Position numbers and translations under genes: made by a program. This document shows positions 10,662 to 20,696 of a DNA stretch of 64,000 bases, one piece after another; position 1 is the stretch's first letter, and the number at the start of each line of letters is the position of its first letter. This stretch comes from Flectonema sp. DT1601 (Eukaryota > Euglenozoa > Diplonemea > Diplonemida > Diplonemidae): contig OZ025853.1 of the NCBI GenBank assembly GCA_964019425.1, positions 124,001 to 188,000 on the forward strand, given 5' to 3'. Below the pieces are notes generated by a model. The model was not told the DNA's origin, searched no databases, and saw only the letters and a program-made list of their open reading frames with translations.

Positions 10662-12260
10662 CTAATAAAATCCCGTCGAGTAAGGTGGCGGCTTCTTTGC
10701 TTGAGCAAAGCTCATTAATCGTATTGCATTATCATCATTGGGTGAAGCCAGCAGATATTTTGTGAAGGATGCTTCAGCTCGGACGTAATCACCAGCAAGT
10801 AAGTACTCAGCTCCTTGATCGTATGGAGTCTCATAGTACATCCATTCTTTACTATTAAATGCTTTGTTTGCGAGTAGCTGAAATATTGACTCGGGAGGTC
10901 CTTCCGAAGTTGAACTAGCAATCGAGTCAGCAAATCGAAAGACCATCAAATCAATACACGACCTACGGATTTCTTGATCAGCAAGTATAGATACTTTCAG
11001 TACTAAGGCCATCTTCTCAAGAGTAGTTGCTCTACATACAGGCTCACCACATACTGAATAATTACGTAAGGATTCACAACCTAAGGTCCCACATAAGACC
11101 TTTCCGCACGCTACTCCAACAGAAACATGACCGTTATTTTGAGTCGAATTAGCGAGAAACAAAGCTGTCAGGTTCGCTGAATGTTGGTGAGACGCATTGT
11201 CAGTAGCAGTATTAAAGGACAACACGACCTTCTCCCCGAGAAGTGCGTGGGGGGTTCCGTTGTGTTTTGTTGTGATTTCAACAATCTGTTGCATTAAAAC
11301 CGTCAAGTGAGCAACAAATGCGTCACATCCCGGACCAGTGGCACGCGTCTTCATCCCAACAATAACAACGCTGGCTTTGCGATATTCTTCGTAGTCAAGT
11401 TGACGTTTTCTTCGGCTTCTTGATGAGACTTTTAAAACAGAATGTGATCTTGAGCTGAAGCTATCTGATCCGGTTTCTGAACCCGCAGTTGTAACTCTTT
11501 GTGTACAAGTACTCGTATCATCATCATAAATACCACTTAAGATTGTGTCATGTAACTCACCCTGACTACGTGGTAATGTTACTATGGATTCCCCAGGTGT
11601 TGTTCCTATTTTTGTTAGACACATTGATTGTCTTCTTCCAAGTGATGCTGTTCGTGAATAATTCGACGGACCTGAGAGTTCAATCTTTCGTATTGATCTA
11701 TCAATAAGGATAACTTGAAATACAACAAACATAACGCAGACAACTAATGCGAGCGCAAATCTGCCTTCTCCAAGACTCTCGAATACGTTACTTGAGAAGA
11801 AGATACCACAGCCTCCACAAGTGATACCACATAAACAGGCGTATACCTTTAGTAGTTTACGTTCTTTTGATATTAAACGGTCAGCTACAACAGGTATCAC
11901 GACAGATTGGAACTTTTGTTCCATCGGAATTCGTGTCGATAGCTCAACAGTTCCTCTGATTTGTGGTTTACTTAGTCTACCACTTATTGCTCTTGATGAT
12001 GATTCAGAAAATATATCCTGTCTTCCCTCTTTAGTAAGTGGGTTTTTTGCTCCTCTGCTACTGGTTGAGCCTGCGAATGTCAGTACATCATCTTTCCTTC
12101 CTTTAGATCTCTCTCTCTTTGCTGGGATATCTTCAGTGCCTGAGAATGTTAAGACATCATCATTCTTCTTTAATTTTGGTCCATTTCTTAAAATATCATC
12201 AGAATCGACAGCTGTTGTGATTGATTCCATGTTTGGTTCCCAAGTACTACTTTGATTCAT
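10662..12260 (-). CDS. Membrane protein with degenerate class III cyclase homology domain
   Basis: 532 residues. The N-terminal 130 residues hold two copies of a DDVLTF-x-G-[ST] motif (residues about 36 and 58). Two membrane segments follow (about 137-158 and 165-190), then a Ser/Arg-rich linker and a nucleotide-cyclase fold at about 285-440: SVVIVGMKT, LLGEKVVLSFN, VSVGVACGKVLCGTLGCE, NYSVCGEPVCRATTLEKMA. The two metal-binding Asp of active cyclases are replaced by Gly and Glu at the expected places, so cyclase activity is unlikely and a regulatory role is inferred. The C-terminus looks like a TPR helix pair (YLLAGDYVRAEASFTKYL). It is a distant paralogue of the gene at 47196-48938. Confidence 0.75.
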   Translation of the reverse strand: MNQSSTWEPNMESITTAVDSDDILRNGPKLKKNDDVLTFSGTEDIPAKRERSKGRKDDVLTFAGSTSSRGAKNPLTKEGRQDIFSESSSRAISGRLSKPQIRGTVELSTRIPMEQKFQSVVIPVVADRLISKERKLLKVYACLCGITCGGCGIFFSSNVFESLGEGRFALALVVCVMFVVFQVILIDRSIRKIELSGPSNYSRTASLGRRQSMCLTKIGTTPGESIVTLPRSQGELHDTILSGIYDDDTSTCTQRVTTAGSETGSDSFSSRSHSVLKVSSRSRRKRQLDYEEYRKASVVIVGMKTRATGPGCDAFVAHLTVLMQQIVEITTKHNGTPHALLGEKVVLSFNTATDNASHQHSANLTALFLANSTQNNGHVSVGVACGKVLCGTLGCESLRNYSVCGEPVCRATTLEKMALVLKVSILADQEIRRSCIDLMVFRFADSIASSTSEGPPESIFQLLANKAFNSKEWMYYETPYDQGAEYLLAGDYVRAEASFTKYLLASPNDDNAIRLMSFAQAKKPPPYSTGFY

Positions 12261-12821
12261 CTCAGAGTTACGTTTCTTTCATATGTCAATTTCTAAACGA
12301 CTCTTGTCGAGGTATCAGTTAGCAAGACAGGAAGGGTTGTACACTCGAAACTGACTCTATGGGAGGGGAAAAAATAAATTATGATCAAAAAAAATCAGAA
12401 ATAAGACCTACAATACAAGAACAAACCCAGGAGTGTACAGGTATTACATTTATTATTCTTATTGTTTGATAGACCTATAAAGATGCTTTCAGGTCAGACT
12501 CATATTTCTCAATCACTTTTCACATTGAAACAAACAGACTAAGCAAAAAATATAAAGAGGGGTGGGGATTTGAAGGGGAAAAAAAAACATAAATAAATTT
12601 TAAAAAAAAAAAAGGGACTTTTTCGACCCATGAACATATTGAAAACCAAAATGTAAACAAGGAACCAATCCTTAGATGTATGGAATACGATAGATGAATG
12701 CAAAAAAAGGGAAAATAAAAGATATCGCACAACAAAAAGACTTATTGGTTACTACTTGTAAATGACAACCAAGAATGGCGTCTAAAAAAAGAATAAAAAA
12801 CTGAAGACAGGTCTCATTTTT
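12261..12821. other. Intergenic gap
   Basis: AT-rich spacer with short A runs. Two overlapping minus ORFs here are Phe-rich homopolymer artefacts. No other feature is seen. Confidence 0.6.
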
Positions 12822-14054
12822 TCAGAGACCAAGATTCCGCTTAATATTAGCTATGGCTTCCTGTGTTGTTTTTTTTTTTTGTAAAGGTTCGTTCTGTTGT
12901 TAAAAAGAGATTTCACAATGCATCACCCCAAAGTGATAACAACAACATACAATATCGCGGCTGTGCTGGTCTTCAAGATTTTGTAATTCTATTTCAGCCT
13001 TCGTAGGTATGTGAATCGGCTCCTTTACAGGAGGAGAGTTGGCAGCTATTTTCGGTTTCGGAACCTTAGCTGCAAACTCTAATGCTTTTGCTCTTCGTTC
13101 CGCAGCAGCTCGTTGCTGCTGTGTTGGCTGTTTTCCTATTGGAGGTGGCCTACCGCTTCCTTTGTTCATCTGTGCCTGGTTGGTAGCCTTTACCTCCGCA
13201 GCGTATTTCCTGGCCATTCCTTTTTGAATTCTGAGAAACTGTTTTTCTTCAGAGTCTTCTGGACCAAGACCACCTAACTTAACAGGCTGATTAACTCTTT
13301 GATAATCAGCTAATGTGTAAGGTTTATAAGATGGTTGCTTAGGTGGTTCTGGTAGTTGCTGTTCAGGTTGTTTGACACCAGTTGATTGAGAGCGCCTACC
13401 ATAACGGGGTTGGATGTTGGTGTCGTTACGGTCCTTTCGATTATTTGGTGGAGATAGAGGTGGCTGTGGTTGCTGTTGTTGTTGTTGCTGTGTTAAAGAG
13501 CTTGGGTATCCCTGTTGTCTTCTTCCATAACCTACTTTAGATCCGTTTTTAACATTCAACCCACTCGAAGGAACCATTTGATGAGATGGAAGAGGAGGAG
13601 TACTCGAGGTCGGAGGAAGACGTTCTGAATTAGGAGTCTCAGAACGAGGAATATTAACTGCAGTAGCTTGAGGTACACCAAGCTGTTGCTGGAGTATTAG
13701 TAATTGTTGTTGAGTTACAGCTGCTGTTTTCTTAAGCCATTCTGATTCAGTCATTAAGTTAGGTGACGGAGAACTATCAGGTGATCTCAGAATAACATGT
13801 TGTTGTAAAGGTTGAGGTGGTTGATATTGTTGTTGTGGTGGCTGTCTTACCAGCTGACCAACAGCAGGTGAAGGTGGCTTTATACTCACATGTTTAACTG
13901 GTGGTAAACCTGAACCGTATCCATTCCCTCTCTCCATCATCGAGGACTGCGGCACCACTCGACTGTCTGCCTTACCTGTCGACACATTCACTGTGACACC
14001 ATCTCTACCTACGATGCTCATCTTGTCCTTAAATCTTTCTTTAAACTTCGACAT
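12822..14054 (-). CDS. Gln/Pro-rich protein with a YTLADY...LGGLGP motif (two exons)
   Basis: Exon 1 is 12951-14054 and exon 2 is 12822-12893, with a 57-nt GTATGT...CAG intron (12894-12950, phase 0); without splicing the ORF ends in an out-of-character Cys-rich tail. The product is about 391 residues. A disordered Gln/Pro/Ser region (about 40-240) leads to KPYTLADYQRVNQPVKLGG, a basic Ala-rich helix, and a C-terminus ending RNLGL. The YTL-x-DY-x(9)-LGGLGP pattern reminds me of the ciliary protein JHY and its relatives; this is from memory and not certain. No enzyme motif is present. An ACTTTACAG lies 24 nt before the ATG. Confidence 0.7.
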
Positions 14055-14303
14055 TTTTCTTTGCCGCCGAAATCCAACCTGTAAAGTTCAAACATGATAT
14101 TATTATCATCCAAGTGGTGAATGAATTCACAAGGTTTGACCAACCATACCCACTAGCTATAAACCTAACCTGATATGAGGTAAAATAATATAAAGAATTA
14201 GCAAACAAATGTTAATTTATTAATCTAATGTACGAATTGTTGGTATCAATAAATCTAAATTACAAAATGGCAAGGTGTGGTTATCAACATAATGGAATGA
14301 ACT

Positions 14304-17300
14304 TTAAAAACTACCCGAGTGACTAACTGATCTCCATGGATGGTTGGCAGCAGTGGGTACTCCAAGAATCCCAAAAGAAGAACCAACAGATCGCTGAGAC
14401 GATGACTTCGATGAAGGTGATTGCGACACATCTTCTCTACTGCCACTACGTTCTTGCAACCAAGGAACGTCAGACACTGAACTCACTTTTTCAACAATCG
14501 TAGGTGGAAAGCTACTCTCTCTCACATCTCTATTAAACGAAGACATAAAACGAGATTTTGGACGACCATCCGACTTCTTCAAATGATCAGAAGCAGGTGA
14601 CTCGATCATAAATTGAGGTTCCTTACCAGAGAATGCAGCTCCACTCCAGTTTGTTGGATTGTTTCTTGATGATCCCATGAGATTCATCCTATTATTGTTA
14701 TTTATTGTTTGGTGATCTGTTGAACTTTTAACTAGTTGATCATTACCAGTAATACCAATTGTGGTTATAAACTGATCGTCTGGCCTGCTCTTCCAACTTC
14801 CAACTTTAGACCCGTCATGTATGGCTCTACTACGTTGTGAGGGTTCTGACGGTTGATGTTTATGAGTCGCTACTTCTTCAGCCATAAATTTACCCCGAGA
14901 AGTGATCACTTCTTTGGAGAAATCAAAAACTGTTTCCTCAGCAGGTTGCTTCTGTTGTGAAGACAACGGCTGCTGGCTGCTACCACAAGTAACGTCCTCA
15001 GACATAAATCGGCTCCCAACAGTTTTCGAAGTGGTCAAGTGTTTGGAAACATCAAATGTCATTTCATTAGAAGGCTGCTTCTGATGTGAAGACGATCTCC
15101 GGGAAACACTCTCGCCCATAAATTTACTTCCGGCGGTTTCCGAAGTAGCCAAGTGCTTAGAGAGGTCGAATGCCTTTTCTCCTGTTAGCTGAGAATCTTG
15201 TTGTGAAGAAGACGGCTGCCGACTGTCACAACAAGAAGCGTCATCAGACATAAATCGATTTCCAGCAGTTTTCGAAGTAGCCAAGTATTTGGAAACATCA
15301 AACGTCGTTTCCTTTGTTGGTCGTTTCCGTTCTTGCTGCTTGCTTCCAACAGAAGAGAGATCGTCAGCCATAAATCTACTTCCAACTCCTTCTGATGTAA
15401 AGTGTTTAGAGATATCGAATACTGCTTCAATTGTCTGTTGATGTGAGGATGCTAACTTGTGGTTCTCACTACGGGTGGACTTCGCAGTTGAGATTCGACT
15501 TGTTGACGTGCGAGTCTGCTTCACAGCAGAGCTTCCATTTATTGGAATTTTCTCAACTGGCGCCGTCTCCGGAAAGAAATGTTTTGACAGATCAGAGATA
15601 GAATTCGTGTCGTTGATGTAACGATCGATCAGATTTCGTTTAGATTTGAAGTTCCAATCTGACTCTTGTGACGACTCAGATCTGGCAGCAACTACACCTT
15701 CGAGTGGCATGAATGAAAGCACTGGATGTGAGTTGTCGTTAAGCTGGTCTCGCAATGAGGTGGTATCTTCTGGTAATAAACGCTCACGTGGTAATAAGGA
15801 GTCATCGTTAAATTCACCGTTGAAATGAGGCATAACTATTCTAGGGGAGTGATTGATTCCACTCATCAGATCTTTCGCTACCACGTTGCTACTCAAGTGA
15901 GATGGTCTCTCTGGAGAGCAGTCACCTCTTTGAATTGATGGCTTACTAGATATCGCACCAAACTGTAATTGTGTTGGTCTCTCTGGAGAGCAATCTCCCT
16001 TCTGAGTCAGGTTTGAACCCGCTGCCGACGTACTCAAGTAGTTTCTGCACTCGTTGTTAACAGAAGTGATTCGTGGTGGTGACACTAAGTGTGTTGATAG
16101 CAAGGTTCTAGATGTTTCCATTTGTAAGTCACGTTTCGTACTGGGCTGCTTGATTACAGGTCGATATAAAGGAGCATTCACAACATCAGCTTCAGAAGAC
16201 GATGAAGATGACATCTTCTGACCGCTTATAAAATCAAATTTTTTTGAAGAACAATCTGTAGCAAAACTGGATTCCTTCCGCAAGTCTTTCTCATTAAAAG
16301 GAACGAACATCAAAGAAGGGTCTTCCTCTTTTGATATCGTTGATGGAATTCGAGGCTTACGAACTCTTCCTTGTCCTGTCGTAGTTGATAAGTTAGGGTT
16401 GATTTCAAGTAGTCCCTTTTCTTTATTATCAGTTGGGTTGGAGGTCTGTTTTTTATCACTTAGCGTATTAAACATATCACTCACTGGAATAGTCCGCGAT
16501 CCTTGTCCTAATAATGGATCATTTGATGGTTTCAATTCTTTAGACTGAAATGGGTCTGCTATTTGAATTGATTCAGTGCTGAAAGCTGATGTTGTGGATG
16601 ATGCCAGTGGAGTCTTTTTATCAAAGAAACTGAGTGGAGACCCTTCCGCAACTCGCCTCTTACTGTTATCTGTTTCTTGATGAGGACGTCGTGGAGAAGG
16701 TGATCGGTCTTGACTTTGACGAGAATCAACGTTGAGGAACTTCTTTTTTTTTAACGACATTTCCCACAGACGTAACTGTCCATTATCAATATCTCCTGAA
16801 GACGACTGTCGTGAACTAGTATCAGCATCTCTCGAAGACGACTGTTGCCTCTTCTGTTTCATATCTCCCTCTGTTGCTGTTGAAGTAAAGTAAAACTCCC
16901 CCTCCGATGACGATGGAGAAGTGGAGTAGTCCGAAGTGACCTCAGCCTCGTCTCTTCCCGGCGTCAAGCTGGCCTTATTCTCTTTTCGATGTCGTTTATC
17001 TGGAGTAGGTTCATTCCATGAAGCTGAGTTTGCTGTTCTCTGCGATTGGTTCACATTTTTTCTATTTCTATTTCTATGCTGATGTTCGCTATATAACTCC
17101 CGTGAACTGCTAAGATTCTGTTCATGGAATCCTGTCGGAGACTTCATTTCTGAACGTCGTCTCCTTCTCTTCGTCATATCCGTCAAGGAATTCATGTGTT
17201 GCTGTTGATTTCTTCGATTCCTTTCGTGTGACCTTTTAGAAGATTTTTTGACAGGCAACTCAGGAGTCGACATTTCTGTTGAGTCCCATTGAAAGTTCTG

Positions 17301-20243
17301 TCTGTCGAAATATTGGTCAGCGACATCTGCTGCATGTGGGTTCTTTTTTCTGCTCTTTGGGGACTTCTTTTCCTTTCGGTTACTACTGCGAGACCTTTCG
17401 GGATGTTCTTCTTCAAATGACGGAGTCGAGACCTCATGCTTCTCGGGAGTTTTGTGAAATCTCTTCAACCGTCTGGAGGGAGATGCTGCTCGCTGTTTGC
17501 TTCTACTGGATTTGTGGGGTTTCATAAGTTTGTCTTCAAGCGGTGAGTCAGGTGTGATAGTTGTTGAGGTCGACTCTCTTTGGCTGTCAGAAGTCGAGTG
17601 TTGTTTTGCTTTTCTATTTTTCGATGGAGTTGGTCCCATTCGCTGTTTTCGATTTTCCCTTTCCTTAGGATGTTGTTGTTCTTCAAATGGTTGAGTTGAT
17701 GATGCAGACGTAGTTTGTGAATCTCTTCGATGATGATCAACAGTTGTCTCAGATGTCTCTGAGAACTCTGTACCAGATCTTCGATGTTCTCTGTGAGAGT
17801 TATCATTTCTTTCATCAGAGTCACTGCTAGTCGTCGATTCGTTTTCTCGTCGTTGAGAGTACTTCTTCGAATCTTCCGAATGTACATCATCCTGTTGATA
17901 GAGTTCGTTAACATTTTGATGTTTATTTTCCTTTTTAGTTTTCTTCTTACCGAATCCGAATATTCTTGATAAAAGACCTGGTTTCTTTTCTAACTTAGTC
18001 GGTGTGCGGGTAGGTAATGTTGTAACAGTCTCATCGTTACTTTGAATGTTATCAGTGGGATGTGATGACTCCGAGTCTGATAAAGATGGTTTTCTCTTAA
18101 AGGGAGTCTGCTTTCTTGAACTCTTAGTGTTGGAGGGTTCTGGCTTTCCCTTCCAAGGTGTTGCTTTACTTTGTCTTTTCTTCTTTAAGTCTTTCCCACT
18201 GGGAGTGTTGTACTCAGAATGACTTTCATCTTTAGAAAACGGCGGAGGTTGCGGAACTCTTTTGCCTTCAGAAGGTTTAGTTTTCGTTTGTTGACTTTGT
18301 TGTTGCTCAAAAGAATCTCCGTAATGTTTCCTACTATGAGTCCTTCCGTTATTCTTTACAGATTTCCGAATATCACTCAAATGCTCAGGGGTGTGAGATT
18401 GCCTCTTTGACTTGTGTTCGCCTCTTCTCGGCCTCCGTTGTTCGTAATCATCAGAGGAACTCTGTTGATGTTTGGGGGACTTATTTTTATTTTTGTGTGA
18501 CTTCTTGATCTCCACCTCATTTAAATGAGGCTTTCGATTCTTTTTGTTCGACGTTTTGTTGGATTCATCTTTTCTGTTAAAAACATCCAAGTCTGGAGGC
18601 ATCTGTTTCTTTGGAGGATACTGAGATGGTGACTGCGAAGTATTTCTTCTTGCTTTTGATCCGATCTGTTTTTGCGTCGATCCAACGCTGTCAGAAGGAG
18701 TGCTCTCGTAATGATTTTTTCTTCTTTGTTTCGTAGTCTTCGATAAACGTTTCGTACCTGAACTAACTGGAGTACGGCGTTGCTTTGAGCTGCTTGGTGT
18801 GTGTCTTCCTCTTCTTCGAGATCTCTGAACACTGCTGTCAGAAGAAGTGACCCTACTATGACGTCCACTATTTTCATTTGTTGTTGTCCTCTTGGGTGTA
18901 ATTTTCGTGTCTTCACCAAGCTGACGGCGTTGTTTACTTTTTCTTCGAGATCTCCGAACATCACTATTAGAAGAAGCGCGTCTCCCTTCCCTCGTTGTAG
19001 CTCTGGGTGTGATTCTCGTATCTTCATCAAGCTGAGGAGGGCGTTGTGAGCTTTCTGGTGTGCGTCTATCTGTTTGAGATATCTGAAAGTCATCTTCCGA
19101 AGATGTGCTCCTACTGCGACGTCGTCTTCTTTGTTTTGTTTTAACTTTTGATGAATGTTTTGTATTTTTAAAAGACGGGTTTCGATGTCGTTCTGAGTTT
19201 GGCGTATGTTTACCTTGTCTCTGAGATCTGAGAACACTGCTGTCAGATGAAATACTTGTAGTTCTGTTGCGTCTTTCTTTTGATATTGAGGATTGAGGCT
19301 TTGCTTCTTGTTTTGGATGTTTCTGATGACGCTCAGTGCGAGAAGACTTCTTCGCTTTCTGTTCCTTTAAGGATTTCTCTAACTCATTGCTACGTTTAGG
19401 TGTTTTTTGACGATCGTCGTCTTGCTTCAATTTCTTTGAAGATAAAGAAGTTTTGTTGTGTTTATTTCCTCTAGTAGAAGTACTCGGGGTGACTGATAGT
19501 GTTCTGCTGTCGGATCGACGATTTCGTGGAAGGGATCCATCCTTCGTTTGATGATTAATCGACTGCGATGCCTGTGGAGGTGTTATTGAACGTGATTGGC
19601 TTTTCCGCTTTGATTTTGACTTGTTGGGTTCATAGTCTTCTGAAGACGACGAAAACGACGAACTCCTTCGACCGGTTCTACCTCGTTGAGGAGAAGTTCT
19701 ACCAGACTTCACACTACTTGACGAAGAATAAGAAGACACTGATGATCTCCTGAATGTCGGTGTTGAGTACACAACTATCGGTTGTTTTTTTACAGGTACA
19801 GGCGATGGTTCTTTAAAAGTGTTCTCAACTCGAGTACTAAATCTAGACAGCTGATCTCCTCTCGATATCCTTCTGGCAATATTTGTAACATCTTGAGAGT
19901 TACGTGTTGGAAATGATAAATTCAAAGTCGACTGAAACATGTCATTAGAAGTTGTAATTGATAACTTTGATTCTAATTCCTTGTGTTCCAAATCAACTTC
20001 TATAGCGTCACTGAACTTTAGCCATCGCAGTACGTCTCCTGACATTCTGCAAAGGTACAGCAGGTCTTTCATAATAAGTAGTACTGCGCCTTTAATACCT
20101 CCATCGTATTCTGTTCTGACTTCGAACCATTTTTCACATCCCTCGAAATTATTCAAAAAGGAAGGAAGCCATTCCTGTTGGGTCTGAAGCAGAGCCGTTG
20201 AACGTCTAACCGGCGGCGGGGGGGGAATCCACCCCATGGACAT
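14304..20243 (-). CDS. Giant RS/KR-rich protein with N-terminal PH-like domain and C-terminal repeats
   Basis: 1979 residues in one exon. Residues about 20-130 (WLPSFLNNFEGCEKWFEV, then alternating strands and a helix) look like a PH or PH-like fold. Residues 150-1150 are Ser/Arg/Lys-rich with recurring SSDSSVQRSRRR-type units, like splicing-factor or cytoskeletal RS proteins. A KKKTPL / DCSPERP region follows, then five to six copies of FDVSKHLxTSxTxGSRFM. The role is not recognised. RS composition suggests heavy phosphorylation and either speckle or cytoskeletal location. The start is the ATG at 20243; another in-frame ATG lies two codons on. Long plus-strand and minus-frame ORFs inside it are shadows of the repetitive codons. 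Confidence 0.8.
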   Translation of the reverse strand: MSMGWIPPPPPVRRSTALLQTQQEWLPSFLNNFEGCEKWFEVRTEYDGGIKGAVLLIMKDLLYLCRMSGDVLRWLKFSDAIEVDLEHKELESKLSITTSNDMFQSTLNLSFPTRNSQDVTNIARRISRGDQLSRFSTRVENTFKEPSPVPVKKQPIVVYSTPTFRRSSVSSYSSSSSVKSGRTSPQRGRTGRRSSSFSSSSEDYEPNKSKSKRKSQSRSITPPQASQSINHQTKDGSLPRNRRSDSRTLSVTPSTSTRGNKHNKTSLSSKKLKQDDDRQKTPKRSNELEKSLKEQKAKKSSRTERHQKHPKQEAKPQSSISKERRNRTTSISSDSSVLRSQRQGKHTPNSERHRNPSFKNTKHSSKVKTKQRRRRRSRSTSSEDDFQISQTDRRTPESSQRPPQLDEDTRITPRATTREGRRASSNSDVRRSRRKSKQRRQLGEDTKITPKRTTTNENSGRHSRVTSSDSSVQRSRRRGRHTPSSSKQRRTPVSSGTKRLSKTTKQRRKNHYESTPSDSVGSTQKQIGSKARRNTSQSPSQYPPKKQMPPDLDVFNRKDESNKTSNKKNRKPHLNEVEIKKSHKNKNKSPKHQQSSSDDYEQRRPRRGEHKSKRQSHTPEHLSDIRKSVKNNGRTHSRKHYGDSFEQQQSQQTKTKPSEGKRVPQPPPFSKDESHSEYNTPSGKDLKKKRQSKATPWKGKPEPSNTKSSRKQTPFKRKPSLSDSESSHPTDNIQSNDETVTTLPTRTPTKLEKKPGLLSRIFGFGKKKTKKENKHQNVNELYQQDDVHSEDSKKYSQRRENESTTSSDSDERNDNSHREHRRSGTEFSETSETTVDHHRRDSQTTSASSTQPFEEQQHPKERENRKQRMGPTPSKNRKAKQHSTSDSQRESTSTTITPDSPLEDKLMKPHKSSRSKQRAASPSRRLKRFHKTPEKHEVSTPSFEEEHPERSRSSNRKEKKSPKSRKKNPHAADVADQYFDRQNFQWDSTEMSTPELPVKKSSKRSHERNRRNQQQHMNSLTDMTKRRRRRSEMKSPTGFHEQNLSSSRELYSEHQHRNRNRKNVNQSQRTANSASWNEPTPDKRHRKENKASLTPGRDEAEVTSDYSTSPSSSEGEFYFTSTATEGDMKQKRQQSSSRDADTSSRQSSSGDIDNGQLRLWEMSLKKKKFLNVDSRQSQDRSPSPRRPHQETDNSKRRVAEGSPLSFFDKKTPLASSTTSAFSTESIQIADPFQSKELKPSNDPLLGQGSRTIPVSDMFNTLSDKKQTSNPTDNKEKGLLEINPNLSTTTGQGRVRKPRIPSTISKEEDPSLMFVPFNEKDLRKESSFATDCSSKKFDFISGQKMSSSSSSEADVVNAPLYRPVIKQPSTKRDLQMETSRTLLSTHLVSPPRITSVNNECRNYLSTSAAGSNLTQKGDCSPERPTQLQFGAISSKPSIQRGDCSPERPSHLSSNVVAKDLMSGINHSPRIVMPHFNGEFNDDSLLPRERLLPEDTTSLRDQLNDNSHPVLSFMPLEGVVAARSESSQESDWNFKSKRNLIDRYINDTNSISDLSKHFFPETAPVEKIPINGSSAVKQTRTSTSRISTAKSTRSENHKLASSHQQTIEAVFDISKHFTSEGVGSRFMADDLSSVGSKQQERKRPTKETTFDVSKYLATSKTAGNRFMSDDASCCDSRQPSSSQQDSQLTGEKAFDLSKHLATSETAGSKFMGESVSRRSSSHQKQPSNEMTFDVSKHLTTSKTVGSRFMSEDVTCGSSQQPLSSQQKQPAEETVFDFSKEVITSRGKFMAEEVATHKHQPSEPSQRSRAIHDGSKVGSWKSRPDDQFITTIGITGNDQLVKSSTDHQTINNNNRMNLMGSSRNNPTNWSGAAFSGKEPQFMIESPASDHLKKSDGRPKSRFMSSFNRDVRESSFPPTIVEKVSSVSDVPWLQERSGSREDVSQSPSSKSSSQRSVGSSFGILGVPTAANHPWRSVSHSGSF
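14878..15620 (-). repeat. C-terminal tandem repeat, about 40-46 residues per unit
   Basis: Five clear units with core F-D-[VIL]-S-K-x-[LF]-x-T-S-x(3)-G-[SN]-[RK]-F-M and a Gln/Ser spacer, plus a sixth degenerate unit (DLSKHFFPETAP) nearest the repeat start. Units begin at about 15600, 15420, 15305, 15175, 15060 and 14935 reading leftwards. DNA identity between units is moderate, so these are diverged coding repeats, not a young microsatellite. Confidence 0.85.
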
Positions 20244-20665
20244 GTCAGAATAGCATTCCTTAGTTACTTCTTATCCTGAATGGAGAATTATTCAAATTAA
20301 TAAAATAGTAAACTGTAAACAAAAATAGAGAACAACTGTCATCATTACCCAACAGTTGCTGTTCTTCCCGACATATTTATACTGAGATATCATCTGTGAA
20401 GGAAGGTTACACAATAACTTAGTGATGGCTGATTTTTATATTCCTTTTCACCCCCCTCAATCCAGGTTTTGTGGGTTCACGGGGTTTTTTTTTTTTTTTT
20501 TTTTTTCAAAGACCTTGAATATGCCTCTCAAACAGATGAAAAAACGTGTGTTTTCTGGTTGTCCCACTGTCCTAATTTTCTACTAGATTTGAACAATTTG
20601 CTTATTGTAGACTTAACGCTGTTACGTCTCTGGAACATAACAGCGTTAAGAAGCGAAGCCAGGGG

Positions 20666-20696
<31 letters not shown>

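Noticed and set aside
14255-14446. A separate small gene at the 3' end of the RS-rich gene
   Set aside because: It is an alternative frame of the same exon with no independent signal.
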